Source: Thozetella sp. PMI_491 (taxonomy: Eukaryota > Ascomycota > Sordariomycetes > Chaetosphaeriales > Chaetosphaeriaceae). Taken from it: DNA of 64,000 bases. Under the pieces are notes generated by a model. The model did no database searches. It had not been told where the DNA came from and worked only from the letters and a program-made list of their open reading frames with translations. The position numbers and the translations under genes are program-made. The stretch lies in assembly GCA_021432635.1 (NCBI GenBank), contig MU270145.1, positions 1 through 64,000 on the forward strand. The letters run 5' to 3'. The stretch's first letter is position 1. Every line of letters begins with the position of its first letter. Shown here piece by piece: positions 43,101 to 53,082 of this stretch.

Positions 43101-44080
43101 ATGGCAATGAACCCCCAGCCCCTGCAGATAATTTCCACCACGCCAGGGCCAACTGGAGTGGAACGAGTCCGATCTTCAGCCCAACGGCTGAAAGCAAGGG
43201 AGAGGCAGATTACGCGCAGTACTGCCGCATGCCTGGCGTGCCGTGCTAAGAAGCGAAAGGTCTGTGTTCGAGAATTGCCTATACGGAGAGCACTGAACTC
43301 TTCCAAATGTTCCTATACTTACCTTCTTACTCGGGGGTTAGTGTAGTGGAGACAAGTCAGTTCTCACTATATTCATGTCCAACATTTTTTCGCGATAAGC
43401 TAATAATCTACCAAACATGGCAGGCCTGTTTGCAAAGAATGCGCAACTTCTCGCCTCAATTGCGAATGGCCCGAGCCGTTGAAGAGGTATACCCCAGCAA
43501 CTGACACTCTGTCATGGCCAGTTACTTATTGCAATCATTCGCCAGGGGGATCCCTAAGCACTACATCCGGGCTCTCGAGGCTCGGCTCCATAGAACAGAG
43601 CTCTTGCTACGGGGTCTTCTCCCTGTCATATCGGACGATCAGTTATCACGCGCCTTGCATGAAATCTCCGAACCTACGGGAATGTCCTGGGAGAAGGCCA
43701 CCCCAGAACAGTGGCAGCGATACCCTTTCGCCGCCCTTCGCGATGTGCGAGCATGGCAAATCGAAACATGCACTTCAGGGGCCGAGAAACATTTGTCTCT
43801 GCAAGGTCTCGAAGGAGAAGCTCATACCAGCGCTGGCCTAGATGCACAAAATAGTGATGAACCCGACGACTCACCCAGTCGCTACTCCAAATCCCCGAGT
43901 TTACTACCCCAAACCGACCAGGAAGACAGATGGGATGATCCAGGCCTTGAGCGAAGGACACTTGGTAGTGGAGAGCCATTGGGCGGAGATGCTAGAGTGG
44001 GTAGCGTCACGTCAGCAGTCACTGATCCGCCATCGACTCTCTTTCTTTCAGCAGAGTTTCAGAAGGAATTTTTATGGTAG
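43101..44080 (+). CDS. Zn2Cys6 transcription factor with 14-nt microexon
   Basis: A 256-residue regulator assembled from exons 43101-43259, 43342-43355 (14 nt), 43424-43486 and 43546-44080. Only the microexon completes the zinc cluster: exon 1 supplies CLACRAKKRK, the microexon CSGDK, exon 3 PVCKECATSRLNCEWPEP, together Cys-x2-Cys-x6-Cys-x6-Cys-x2-Cys-x6-Cys. Exon 4 starts GIPKHYIRALEARLHRTELLL, the coiled linker after the cluster in a known fungal TF subgroup, and ends SAEFQKEFLW, also typical. Introns are 82, 68 and 59 nt. The start Met is the first in frame with sense sequence (MAMNPQPLQII). No large middle homology domain is present; it is a short-form regulator. Target genes unknown. A second frame between about 43900 and 44085 also looks coding, so a small late frameshift cannot be excluded. 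Confidence 0.72.
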
Positions 44081-44409
44081 TAAAAAATAAAGGATATATC
44101 TTTTTATTTTTGACCAACTTATCGTTGCAACACTATCAGTCTCATTCAGCCTAGGTAGCCACTACTACGGATTTACAATCGGTGCTTCTCTGGTGCGCTA
44201 CCCCCTTCATAGAGGAAGCTGGTACAAACCTCGCCGCCATACGTTCATCAAGGTTTATAGTCCCGATCGAGGTAATATTTAGGCAAACCTCTTGTATTAT
44301 AAGAAAAATTGCCCTCTCTTGAAATTTGAAGGTTAGCTAGGAGCTTGACCACCCTCCCGCCTGTTATTATCCTCATTATCTATATCCGATTCCTCGTTGA
44401 CAGTCGGCC
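44081..44409. other. Intergenic between convergent genes
   Basis: AT-rich sequence with probable 3-prime end signals for both neighbours (for example AATAAAGGATAT at 44086). No gene seen. Confidence 0.45.
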
Positions 44410-47400
44410 CTACATGGTTATTAGATTTACTAGAGAATAGAAAGGGGGACGGATGTTTGGAGACGCACTTCGATATAACTGTGGCGTTCTGTAGCTTTTT
44501 TCCTCGGCTTCAAGTGACACTCTGTGTGCTTCAGTACTGTCTTGATCTAGGGCTGCGGTGGACGAAATCTGTTCCGGCTCATCGCATATTAGCTTCGTGT
44601 CGTCTCTCTTGGGAGGTTCTTGCTCCGTGTCAGCTGGCTCCTCTCCCAACTCTCTGTCGCCCTTTTTTGTAGCGGGTAGCTCATTAGACAGGGGGTTGCT
44701 GCTGCCATTGCTTTGATGGTTGTCGACGTTGTGCAACTCGCTGTTCGTTCTTTCCGAAGTCTGTTCGGATAGGAGCTGAGAGGCTTCGCGATCCTTCATG
44801 CCTAGCTCGGCAATGCTATCGTTCCCAAGCTCAGAAGTGGCTAGGCCCTCTCGGTTCGACGGTCGGGTCTTGGATTTTGCAGCTCCTTTAGTCTCCTCCC
44901 ACGCATCCCAGATGCCGGTCGAGTCTGTGCGCATACCTCGCTGTCGTGAGTCTATATTTCCAGCACCCTCGTTCCTGAACGTGGATCGCGCCTTATAGTG
45001 GGATTTAGGCTTCTCTCCAGGAGGCTTCCTATCAGAAGAGTCGGCCGGGATATCATGTTTCTCGTTAGATCCTCCTGTCTCGGGCAGCTTCTCTATCCGT
45101 TCTACCGCACTATCCTCTGCCTTCGGCTGCGAGTGTCTAACAGCATCATCTTCTTGCTGATCGGCGCTTTGAGATCCTCCGATATGGATGGTATCTTTGT
45201 CTTCTTGAACATTCCGATGAGGGCCCTCTCCAGACTTTTTCTCAAATAAACTCCTCTCTTTCCCGGATTTCAGGGATAGTTGATCTTCGTGTACGCTTTG
45301 GATTTGGAGTTCTTCTTCAGACGGCCGATCCTCTCCAACATCGACGGCCGATCCACGTACATAACTGCGAGGACTATCTCGCGGCTGGTCAGCAACTGCA
45401 GCCTCCTCCGGTGAGATTGCCTCTTGAGGGTGGTCGAAAGGCAAATGATGTGCATTGTCGGACTCGCTAGGCCATACAGACGTATTGCCTGAAGAAGATG
45501 ATGTTCTTGATTCTGGTCTCGAAGCGTGACTTTCGTCGACATCACTAGCATCTTCGGCGTTGGGCATCGACTGGCTGTGTGGATCGTGCATTACGCCTTC
45601 TCGGCCATTTCTCTCATCCGACGTCTTCTTGCCCTCTCGGATATCTCGGAGGATTCGAGAATGCTCCCACAGCGAGCGCCGCTCCCACTGGGGCACCCAG
45701 CGCTTAACAAAAACAAAGGCCGGATTCTGGACGCCAGTTTCTGTCAGTTTGCGTAAGAAAAAGGAAACGAGACGCTTACCGAGTCGTAGACAAATTCAAA
45801 TCCGTAATGCTTTAGAGTATCGACTTCGAGGTGCTCCAGCGACATACGTGTCCACAACGGTCGAGACCGCGGGGCGTTGCTCATTTTCCAGAAGATCCTC
45901 TCGATATCCTGTCGTTCGAGGCCGCTGGCGAAGAGATCCTCTTCAACCCGACGCAGATAATCTCGGTCATCGCTCTCCCTTTCCTTGCGCTCCTTCTCCG
46001 CACGTTCTTCTTCCTTCGCCTTCCACTCTGCTATGGCTGCCTCTTTGAGATACTTATGCTCTTTTCTTGTTCTTTCTTCCCGCTCCCGCTCGGCTAGCAT
46101 CTCTATCTCAATATCTTTGCGGATCCTGTTTTCCATAACTCTTCTGGCGTCTTCTTCTTTGATCTTTTCAAGCTCGCGCTTTGCCTCTTTTAATTCCAGC
46201 TCATCGCGAAATTGTCTCTCCCACTCTCCCATCTTCTCTTCGCGAGCACGTTCTAAACTTGCACGGACATTGGCCCTCCTCAGCCGTTCAAGATCCTTCC
46301 GCGCTCTTTCCAAGCGCTCATTCTCTACCTTGCGCTCATTCTCTACATCCCATTTTTCGCCTTTTGTCTCCGATTCGTCATCACCGCTGATCATGTCGTC
46401 CTCGGAGGAAAAGGTTGAGATTACCCTGGTCCTTTTGCTCGGTGTCACACCTTGGGGCTCATCCTTGCTGACACTGGAGGCGATAGCTTTGGAGACTCTG
46501 GTGGGCCATTCCTTTATAGCTAGGGCTTTTCTGGTAAAGTCGCGCGCATTTTCTGGTAGCCACATATAGTAATGCATCTCCGAAGGTGAAAGTTGGAGAG
46601 AGCTCGGGTTGCTAGGACGGCCCACAGCACGGGTCAGGGCAAGCCGAATGAAGTCCCTAGCCCAGTACATCTCGGGATCGTGTATTTCCGTGCTTCCAAC
46701 CCAGTCGCCAAATTCTGCCAGCTCGTCGAGGAGATTAACTTGCGCAGCTCGGTCGGTAGATCCAATGTAACTGGAGAGACACGTCTGCAGCAGACCGTAT
46801 CGATCGCCTTGAATTGTCTTCTGCAGATGAATGAGCTCTTTGAACAGAGGGGTCGGATCCTGAGACCTCAGAATAAGTAGCTTGTAGCATAGAGCCTGTG
46901 TGGAATAGTCGTCCAGTTCGTTTGCTAGGTTCAATACAAGCCTGACCGGCTCGACGGCTTCCTTTGGGACGTCTGGTACTTCCCAGCGGGGTATCTCGGA
47001 ATCTTTTGGTACGTAAACCGGCAAGGTGATCCAGTCTCTTTGTACGTGCTTTCGAGTGAACGGCGCGCCCGGTAAAGTTTCAAGGTGCCGAACCAGCTCT
47101 TGAGAGGAATCTGGCACTTTCGCGTCGTCTCCACCGCCGGGGTCCAATGTCTGCGTGAGAATCCATCGCATGAATGGACGACTTCTCATGGACTTTGGAT
47201 AGCTCGCTATAATAGACTCTGCTAGAGACTGGGCCGTAGGTATCGATAACTTTGTTCCGTCGCTAAGAATGCCAGGGGTCAGGGCGGGGTCGACAGTAGT
47301 CGAGGCGAGAATATCGAGCAATGCCAAACAGGTCGACTCGTCCATATCATACGCGAAGTCGCCTAGAATCGATTCCATAGCTTTATCGCCGGTAAGCTTT

Positions 47401-48740
47401 TCCCAGTGCTGGGGGCCAAATACCGAGAATGCTGCACAGACAAGATCCCGGAAATCCCAGACTCGACCTTGCGATAGAAGTGACTGGTACAGACCCGAAA
47501 AGTCCACCCAGTTGACCAGCAGCTGCTCGGTCTGAGAGGTAAATAGATCGGGAACGCAACTTTTAACCTGGCCATAAATCCGCATCACAAGGGAAACAAT
47601 CTGGACCTGTTCACAGTACGATAGTATCAGCACCGGCGTTGCTCTTCACTGGCTAGCGTCTAAACCACTTACCTCGGTGGATCCTAGATCTTGCCCGAAA
47701 CTTAACTCACGCAAAGCAGCATTGGCTTCAAATCTAACCTTATCAATGGACTCATTGAGGTTAAATTGAGCCAGGGCGTTGAGTAGTCTCCAGTTCCAAC
47801 CCAGGAGCTGAAGCTCGTCGTGTTCTGGTGCGAGATTACCATAATCGAGCCGAGAGATCGTCGTGGGTGGTGAGCGAGACTGGGTATTATCTTTAGCAGT
47901 GATAGACCTATTGGAGGCTTTTATGGAACTCTTAGATGGTTTATTTCGGTCTGCTTGTGCATTCTCGTCCCGATGGCTCCTAGATCCTGGGTCATCTGTC
48001 CGCGCGCCTTTCTTCTGCTTCGTCAAAGAGGAACGAGGAGAGCTGGATTTTACAATAGCATCTTGACGACCGCTGTTTTGTCGCTCTACTCCGACAAACT
48101 CCAAGCCATCGTCGTCATCGTCCTCATTCCTCGTGTCCCCGCCTCGCTCTCCTATGACTGGCCGAGTGAGATCGCTCCCTAGCGCGAGATCCGCGTTCAA
48201 GCTGGTGAAACGTTTGAGATCGCCCATCTCAAATAGAATGGTAGCATATTGGATGAATATGTATGGGTTCGCAAGTTGTTCACCCAGATGGTGTTGGAAA
48301 AAGTCTTGAGCGGCTTTGAAGTCGCCCGTCCGTCCGAGTCGAGCGAACTCTTCCAACTCCAAGTCCAAGTCCTCATTGATCGGAAGTTCAAGACGAACTG
48401 TGACGTCTTTGGGGCTATCATGGCTATAGATGGTCTGTATGTGCTTCAATGCCCGAGATGGCGCCTTTGCCTCGCCCGAGATACGGCGTCGGCTTGGTGA
48501 CGGCGGATCTTGAATACGACGCTTCCGTGAGGTGGTGTCGGCTGAGTCGCCTCCCGCCAATTTGTCAACTGCGCCGGTGGTCGCTGAAGCAGCATTTCGA
48601 ATAGCGAGCGGAGACTCCCTGGCAGGTTGCAATGATTTGTCTGTCTTGACGAGCTGCTGGGCAAGATTGAGAGGGTATCTTTCGCCAACATCGATTACAT
48701 CGGGATCGTGAACCTGCAGGGGCCCAGGGCGGACAGACAT
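44410..48740 (-). CDS. Large conserved fungal protein with charged coiled coil, function unknown
   Basis: About 1403 residues from exons 48740-47673, 47606-45780 and 45726-44410. Intron 1 (66 nt) has GTAAGT and joins GSTE to VQIVSL; intron 2 (53 nt) has GTAAGC, a CTGAC branch and GTCCAG, joining VYDS to NPAFVFVKRWVP. The N-terminal third has a helical-repeat-like segment (EEFARLGRTGDFKAAQDFFQHH then NPYIFIQYATILFE). The middle is a folded helical region. Then comes a 170-residue Arg/Glu/Lys coiled coil (ERLERARKDLERLRRANVRA onwards) and the ELRQDIERIFWKM-like end followed by WTRMSLEHLEVDTLKHYGF, a combination seen in many fungal proteins. The last about 430 residues are disordered and acidic. 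It is divergent from the gene at 49172. No enzymatic motif. The final short hydrophobic tail may reflect a missed 3-prime intron. Confidence 0.7.
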
Positions 48741-49171
48741 TTTCGGCGTCAGACTGGGCTAGCCGTCGTTTGCTCGTTGACCAGCTGTCCTAGATCCCCA
48801 GCAGCATGCGCTCCGAAGAATCTTCGCCGAGGAACAAGATACTGCTGGTAGTTGCAAGGCTCCGTTTGGGCTGTTTCGAGCCCTAGTCACGCAAATCGGA
48901 GTTACCTTCCCTTTCGGGGGCGACGAGGCTGCGGTTACCTAGGCCTTGGTCGAGCTTACGTCAGACCGCTGAAGCCACGGAGGATGCAGCCTCGACGGGG
49001 GCTCTGTAGGCACACCAGAGGCAGGCGCTGCAAGTGTCCCTTAAACATGTCACAATGCTAGCAGGGCTGCAATAGTGTGGCAACTACTGCTTGCCGTTCG
49101 CATTGGCTCGTTCAACTCAAAAGCTGCATTTCCGGGACTCATGAAAATACTGTACCTGAACATCCGTACCC
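48741..49171. promoter_or_regulatory. Divergent promoter region
   Basis: A 431-bp gap between divergent starts at 48740 (minus) and 49172 (plus) that must hold both promoters. No specific operator is recognised. Confidence 0.5.
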
Positions 49172-50617
49172 ATGGATCAAGTTCTCGCGGCTGCTACTGC
49201 GGCCAGCACAACCAGTTCGCGAGATGCCAGTCACCCGGAGCTATACCAAGGGAAATGGAGTCGCAAATATGGACGATACGATTTCCACCGGTTTGATCAT
49301 GTCAGCTCGGAGCATTTTTCCGTCGGCGGCAAGTCGGTAGGCAAGGTCGATGTCGACTGTAAGCTGCTCTTCAAGCGGTCAAGATGGGGCGTTTTAGGTG
49401 GCCGCCGGCCCGCCGGCATCATCTACATGGACCTAGATTTCCATCAGCCAGAAGGCTATCGTCTCGCTTGGGCGACTGTCCAGGTCGCTTTAGACGACGA
49501 CGATCGGGAGTCTTTGCGATCCTACGGCCAGGCCCCACCCGCCGAACCGGAAGACAGTACCTTTGAAACCTACTTCCCGGTCCAGATCACCCCGTGGTTC
49601 GGACCCCAGCATATCGTTGGCCACGAAAGTATTTTGCACAAAGCCGAAACCGTGAGCCTACTACCCCATATAGAGGCGGCAGGGATTGGACTAGGCGGCA
49701 TGGGGAAGAAATTCCACACTTCCTCAGATATCCCGTTCCGGTGGAAGTTCACGGGCCACCTCGTCCGGCCGGACGAAAAAGCAACTTCTGGCCAGTACAA
49801 GACGCTCGAGTGGCAACTAAAGGAGAACGATCTCGACCCCGGTCTCAACAGCAGAGTTCACACGGCCTTCGCCTATGAGTACGGCAATCAGCCGTTTCTC
49901 ATGAAAGTGAAGGTGAGGGGCGGTCTTCGGCAACTGCATCACCGCTTCAAGCACAATGTCAAGTCCCTACGATTTGGTCCCCGCCCGAATCAAGATGCAG
50001 ATTCTTCGATCACGTTGATAAATGCCTATCATGGCAGGAGGCTTCCACTTGACGCATTGGCTCGCAGTCTAGATCGGGCCATGGAGCTGGAGAACTACAA
50101 GACTCGGCCTCTTGAATTGCCGAAGCCACAGCAGGCCACCTTTGAGGAGGTCAAACCGGACACCGAAACCCCACCTGAGGCCAATCATGGGCCGCAGAGT
50201 CCAGTCGAAGTAATCGCCGACCAGCCATTGGCACAGTTGCAGCCTCCTCCCGCCACCACCGAGGTCGACGAGCTTGCAGCCAGCTTATTGCCTGACCCAG
50301 ACGACTATACAGCACCGACATTGGGTAATCTCGCGCGAGCAGGTCGAAATTTTCTACCTCCATCCAGGGAAATCACATTTCAGGGCAGGACAGATATTTC
50401 TTCGTCCACAGCAACCCTTGTGGAGCAGGGAGATACATCGTCGACTTACAATCTACCTGAAGATAAGCCAGTCTTGACTGAGGAGCCCAAGATTGAAAAG
50501 ACCCATATAGAACTTCAGAATTCTTTTCCAAACAAGGCGCATATAGGGGTCACAGCCGTTGCTTGGTCCGCGGTGCTGCTCGCGTATTGTTTGATGCTGG
50601 TATTATTTCCGAAATAG
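49172..50617 (+). CDS. Tail-anchored fungal protein of unknown function
   Basis: A single-exon 481-residue protein. The first about 290 residues form a folded beta-rich region (YQGKWSRKYGRYDFHRFDHV, AGIIYMDLDFHQPEGYRLAW, HTAFAYEYGNQPFLMKVKVR). Residues 300-455 are Pro/Glu/Thr-rich and probably disordered. The chain ends with one hydrophobic helix (TAVAWSAVLLAYCLMLVLF) and two residues, the mark of a tail-anchored membrane protein with its bulk in the cytosol. No enzyme motif is visible and I do not recognise a named family. Start at 49172 is the first Met in frame with coding-like sequence. Intact. Confidence 0.72.
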   Translation: MDQVLAAATAASTTSSRDASHPELYQGKWSRKYGRYDFHRFDHVSSEHFSVGGKSVGKVDVDCKLLFKRSRWGVLGGRRPAGIIYMDLDFHQPEGYRLAWATVQVALDDDDRESLRSYGQAPPAEPEDSTFETYFPVQITPWFGPQHIVGHESILHKAETVSLLPHIEAAGIGLGGMGKKFHTSSDIPFRWKFTGHLVRPDEKATSGQYKTLEWQLKENDLDPGLNSRVHTAFAYEYGNQPFLMKVKVRGGLRQLHHRFKHNVKSLRFGPRPNQDADSSITLINAYHGRRLPLDALARSLDRAMELENYKTRPLELPKPQQATFEEVKPDTETPPEANHGPQSPVEVIADQPLAQLQPPPATTEVDELAASLLPDPDDYTAPTLGNLARAGRNFLPPSREITFQGRTDISSSTATLVEQGDTSSTYNLPEDKPVLTEEPKIEKTHIELQNSFPNKAHIGVTAVAWSAVLLAYCLMLVLFPK

Positions 50618-50732
50618 TAGGGTATAAAACGCAGGCTGGAGACATGTGTTGTATTATAGACCTAGTTGTTGGTTGAGAGCATAGTAAAACTTCTCTATTA
50701 ACTTGTAAGATATATACCACGGCTCTCTTCGA

Positions 50733-51308
50733 TCACCAATAACACCACACGCCACCTAGAGTAATGCTTCCACCTTTGCAATCATAAGTCTTGCCGGCTT
50801 TTTTTGCTGACTCACCCATGATCTGAGTGTCTCCATCGCACACCATTATCCCGGCCAGCGTCAAGGTTGCCGGTAAGTACTCGCAGTTGCTCAAGCTGAA
50901 CTTTTTCACTTTGAACGGCCCTACAACCTCATTGGGGAACGGTTCGTCCAGGTTCAGGCGTGTACGTGTATCGGTGTCCTGATCGTAGATCCAGGTGTTG
51001 ACAAAGTAGTCTACTCCATCCGTATTGTCGTAGAACAGGGCATAAATGGTCCAATCCACGCCGCGGTTCGTTGTAACGCATGTCGTCGCCGAACACTTGC
51101 ACGTGATGGTGGTAGTTAGCTCTACTGTCTCGGTACAAAGAACGCCTCTCGCGGTAACGGTCTTGGTCGCTTCGCAGTCGCACTCTTCCCCGGAACAGCC
51201 CGTGTCTCCACCGTCACTAGTTCCAGTGCCTGTATCGGCTCCTGGAGTGCACCCTCTGGTGTAGCAGTTAAAGTTAGGCCCGCCCGGAGGCTCAGAATAC
51301 GGCAGTTC
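50733..51308 (-). CDS. Cysteine-rich secreted-type protein, 5-prime end unresolved
   Basis: One open minus-strand frame encodes about 190 residues with at least 15 cysteines: NFNCYTRGCTPGADTG, a Gly/Thr/Ser linker, CSGEECDCEATKTVTA, CTETVELTTTITCKCSATTC, then a globular FYDNTDGVDYFVNTW part and a C-terminal GGVWCYW. The composition (Thr-rich CxC linkers, Gly-Asp spacers) is that of fungal extracellular or cell-wall proteins. No start codon with a signal peptide lies in this frame; a stop sits just upstream of 51308, so an N-terminal exon is missing or the gene is truncated. A late AG at 51309 could be an acceptor, but its CTGAC branch site is too close. Family not recognised. Confidence 0.45.
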   Translation of the reverse strand, partial: ELPYSEPPGGPNFNCYTRGCTPGADTGTGTSDGGDTGCSGEECDCEATKTVTARGVLCTETVELTTTITCKCSATTCVTTNRGVDWTIYALFYDNTDGVDYFVNTWIYDQDTDTRTRLNLDEPFPNEVVGPFKVKKFSLSNCEYLPATLTLAGIMVCDGDTQIMGESAKKAGKTYDCKGGSITLGGVWCYW

Positions 51309-51576
51309 CTTACGTCAGCCAACGGCACCACAAGCCAGGGCGGCGGAAACTTTTACCGCATTGCATTAGCATCAGGCATAGCTCTAGTTTCCGGGGCAAG
51401 ATTTAGCCAGTCGTAACCGGCTACCCCACGATTACCAACTCCCTAGGAATGACGAAGAATACATGTAAGAGCATCTGTAACCACCTCCACTTCGCGTAGA
51501 CCCAGTCATGAGAACGATTCTAGGTGCATTTCGATCTCAGGCTCGCGGAACGTCTCGACCGCACCAGGCTCGAAAA

Positions 51577-52695
51577 ATGTCATTCAAGCCCCTCATCCTG
51601 TTCTTCAACCCCGTTAACCACGCCAAACCATTCTACCACAGCTTGCAGGATATCGCCCGAACCGAAGTAGTCACCAGTAAGGCAAGGGAGGAGTTCTTTC
51701 AAGATGTACAGGACAAATACAAGGACGTATCTGTGATCTACCGAACATCAGCGAGCGGCGCGGTACGGCTCAGTCTTGCGTGCTTTCAGAAAAATACTTC
51801 CATATTGACAAATCTTGAAGGTAGCCGGGAATTTCGACGACGACTTCATTCAGCACTTGCCTGCAAGCTGCAAGTATATCTGCCACAACGGTGCTGGTTA
51901 GTGGCATGGCGGACCCGTCGAGAGCGACCATATGGCCGACCGACCTGACTAACCAGGGAAATAGGGTACGACCAGATCGACGTGAATGCATGCGCCAAGC
52001 GGGGAATCACCGTAACATACGCCCCAGACCCCGTCACGGAAGCTACGGCCGACCTCGCCATTTGGCTGTTGCTAGGGGCCTTGCGGCAGCTTAATCCCTC
52101 GTTAGTCTCGTTAAGGGCGGGAAACTTCAAGAAAGGCCTCGACTTCGGCCACGACCCACAAGGTAAGATTCTCGGAGTCCTAGGCATGGGCCGAATCGGC
52201 CGAGCGATCAAAAAGCGTGGCGACCCGTTTGGGCTTGTCACACGCTATCACAACCGCACGCCCCTCACTGCCGATGACGCTGGGGGTGCCCAGTATGTGC
52301 CATTTCAGCAGCTGCTAGCCGAAAGCGACATTATCAGTGTCAATGTGCCACTGAACGCTGGGACGAAACACATGATTGGACCCAAGGAGATCGCCATGAT
52401 GAAGGATGGCGTCGTCATCGTCAACACGGCACGTGGAGCTGTCATCGATGAGGCGGCGATGGCGGAGGCACTCGACAGCGGCAAGATTGCCGCGGTCGGC
52501 CTAGATGTATACGAGCACGAGCCTATCGTAGACAACCGATTAGTTCAGAACCCACGCGCACTGCTAGTGCCGCATCTTGGCACACACACTACAGAGACGC
52601 TGGCGAAGATGGAAATCTGGGCCATGGAGAACGCGCGAAGGGCGGTGCTAGGAGAACCACTGCTTTCGCCCGTCCCAGAGCATGCGCATTTGTAG
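51577..52695 (+). CDS. D-isomer-specific 2-hydroxyacid dehydrogenase
   Basis: A 330-residue NAD(P)H-dependent 2-hydroxyacid dehydrogenase (glyoxylate/hydroxypyruvate reductase type) from exons 51577-51762, 51821-51896 and 51965-52695. Introns of 58 and 68 nt have TTGAC and CTGACTAAC branch sites; the joins give SASGA-VAGNFDDDF and HNGAG-YDQIDVNA. The nucleotide site is GVLGMGRIGRAI; the catalytic trio is complete: Arg in NTARGAVIDEAA, Glu in VGLDVYEHEP, His in VPHLGTHTTET. It reduces 2-keto acids to D-2-hydroxy acids in the cytosol or, if the upstream in-frame Met at 51508 is used, perhaps in mitochondria, since the 23 extra residues are Arg-rich and lack acids. Normal length, intact. Confidence 0.88.
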
Positions 52696-53082
52696 AATAC
52701 ATGGACACATTACGGGTATCGAAAGGCCTACGTACAAATATACCGATTTACGGTTATTATTCTTTTTTCTTTTTCTTTTCGGCTAGAGGGTCGCAATGAT
52801 GTGATCATTTTTTCTCTCCAAGCAATAAGGTACCCCAGGAAGACGGCCAAAGGGGAGAAAAGAAAATTTGATCAGCACGACAGATACCTTATCTGTGGGA
52901 AATGCGCCAGGGAGAAATCAACTGGCATGTCAGACGGGTGTTGCGGGGTGGATTGGGTTCATAAGCGCCAATATTTACTCCCTACTTAAAGTCGGCCCCC
53001 CTAACCAGGGGAAATGTATTAAACTTTGACCGGTGTTCAGAGAACCTCACTGCTACGTCAATTTTGCATCCCGACTGTCAAT
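52696..53082. other. Intergenic, no gene seen
   Basis: T-rich 3-prime end sequence (52755-52785) followed by the amine oxidase promoter. No frame of interest. Confidence 0.45.

Noticed and set aside
45985-46569. Long Ser/Arg-rich plus-strand frame opposite the coiled-coil gene
   Set aside because: It is the antisense of a Glu/Arg/Lys-rich coiled coil and has no independent support.
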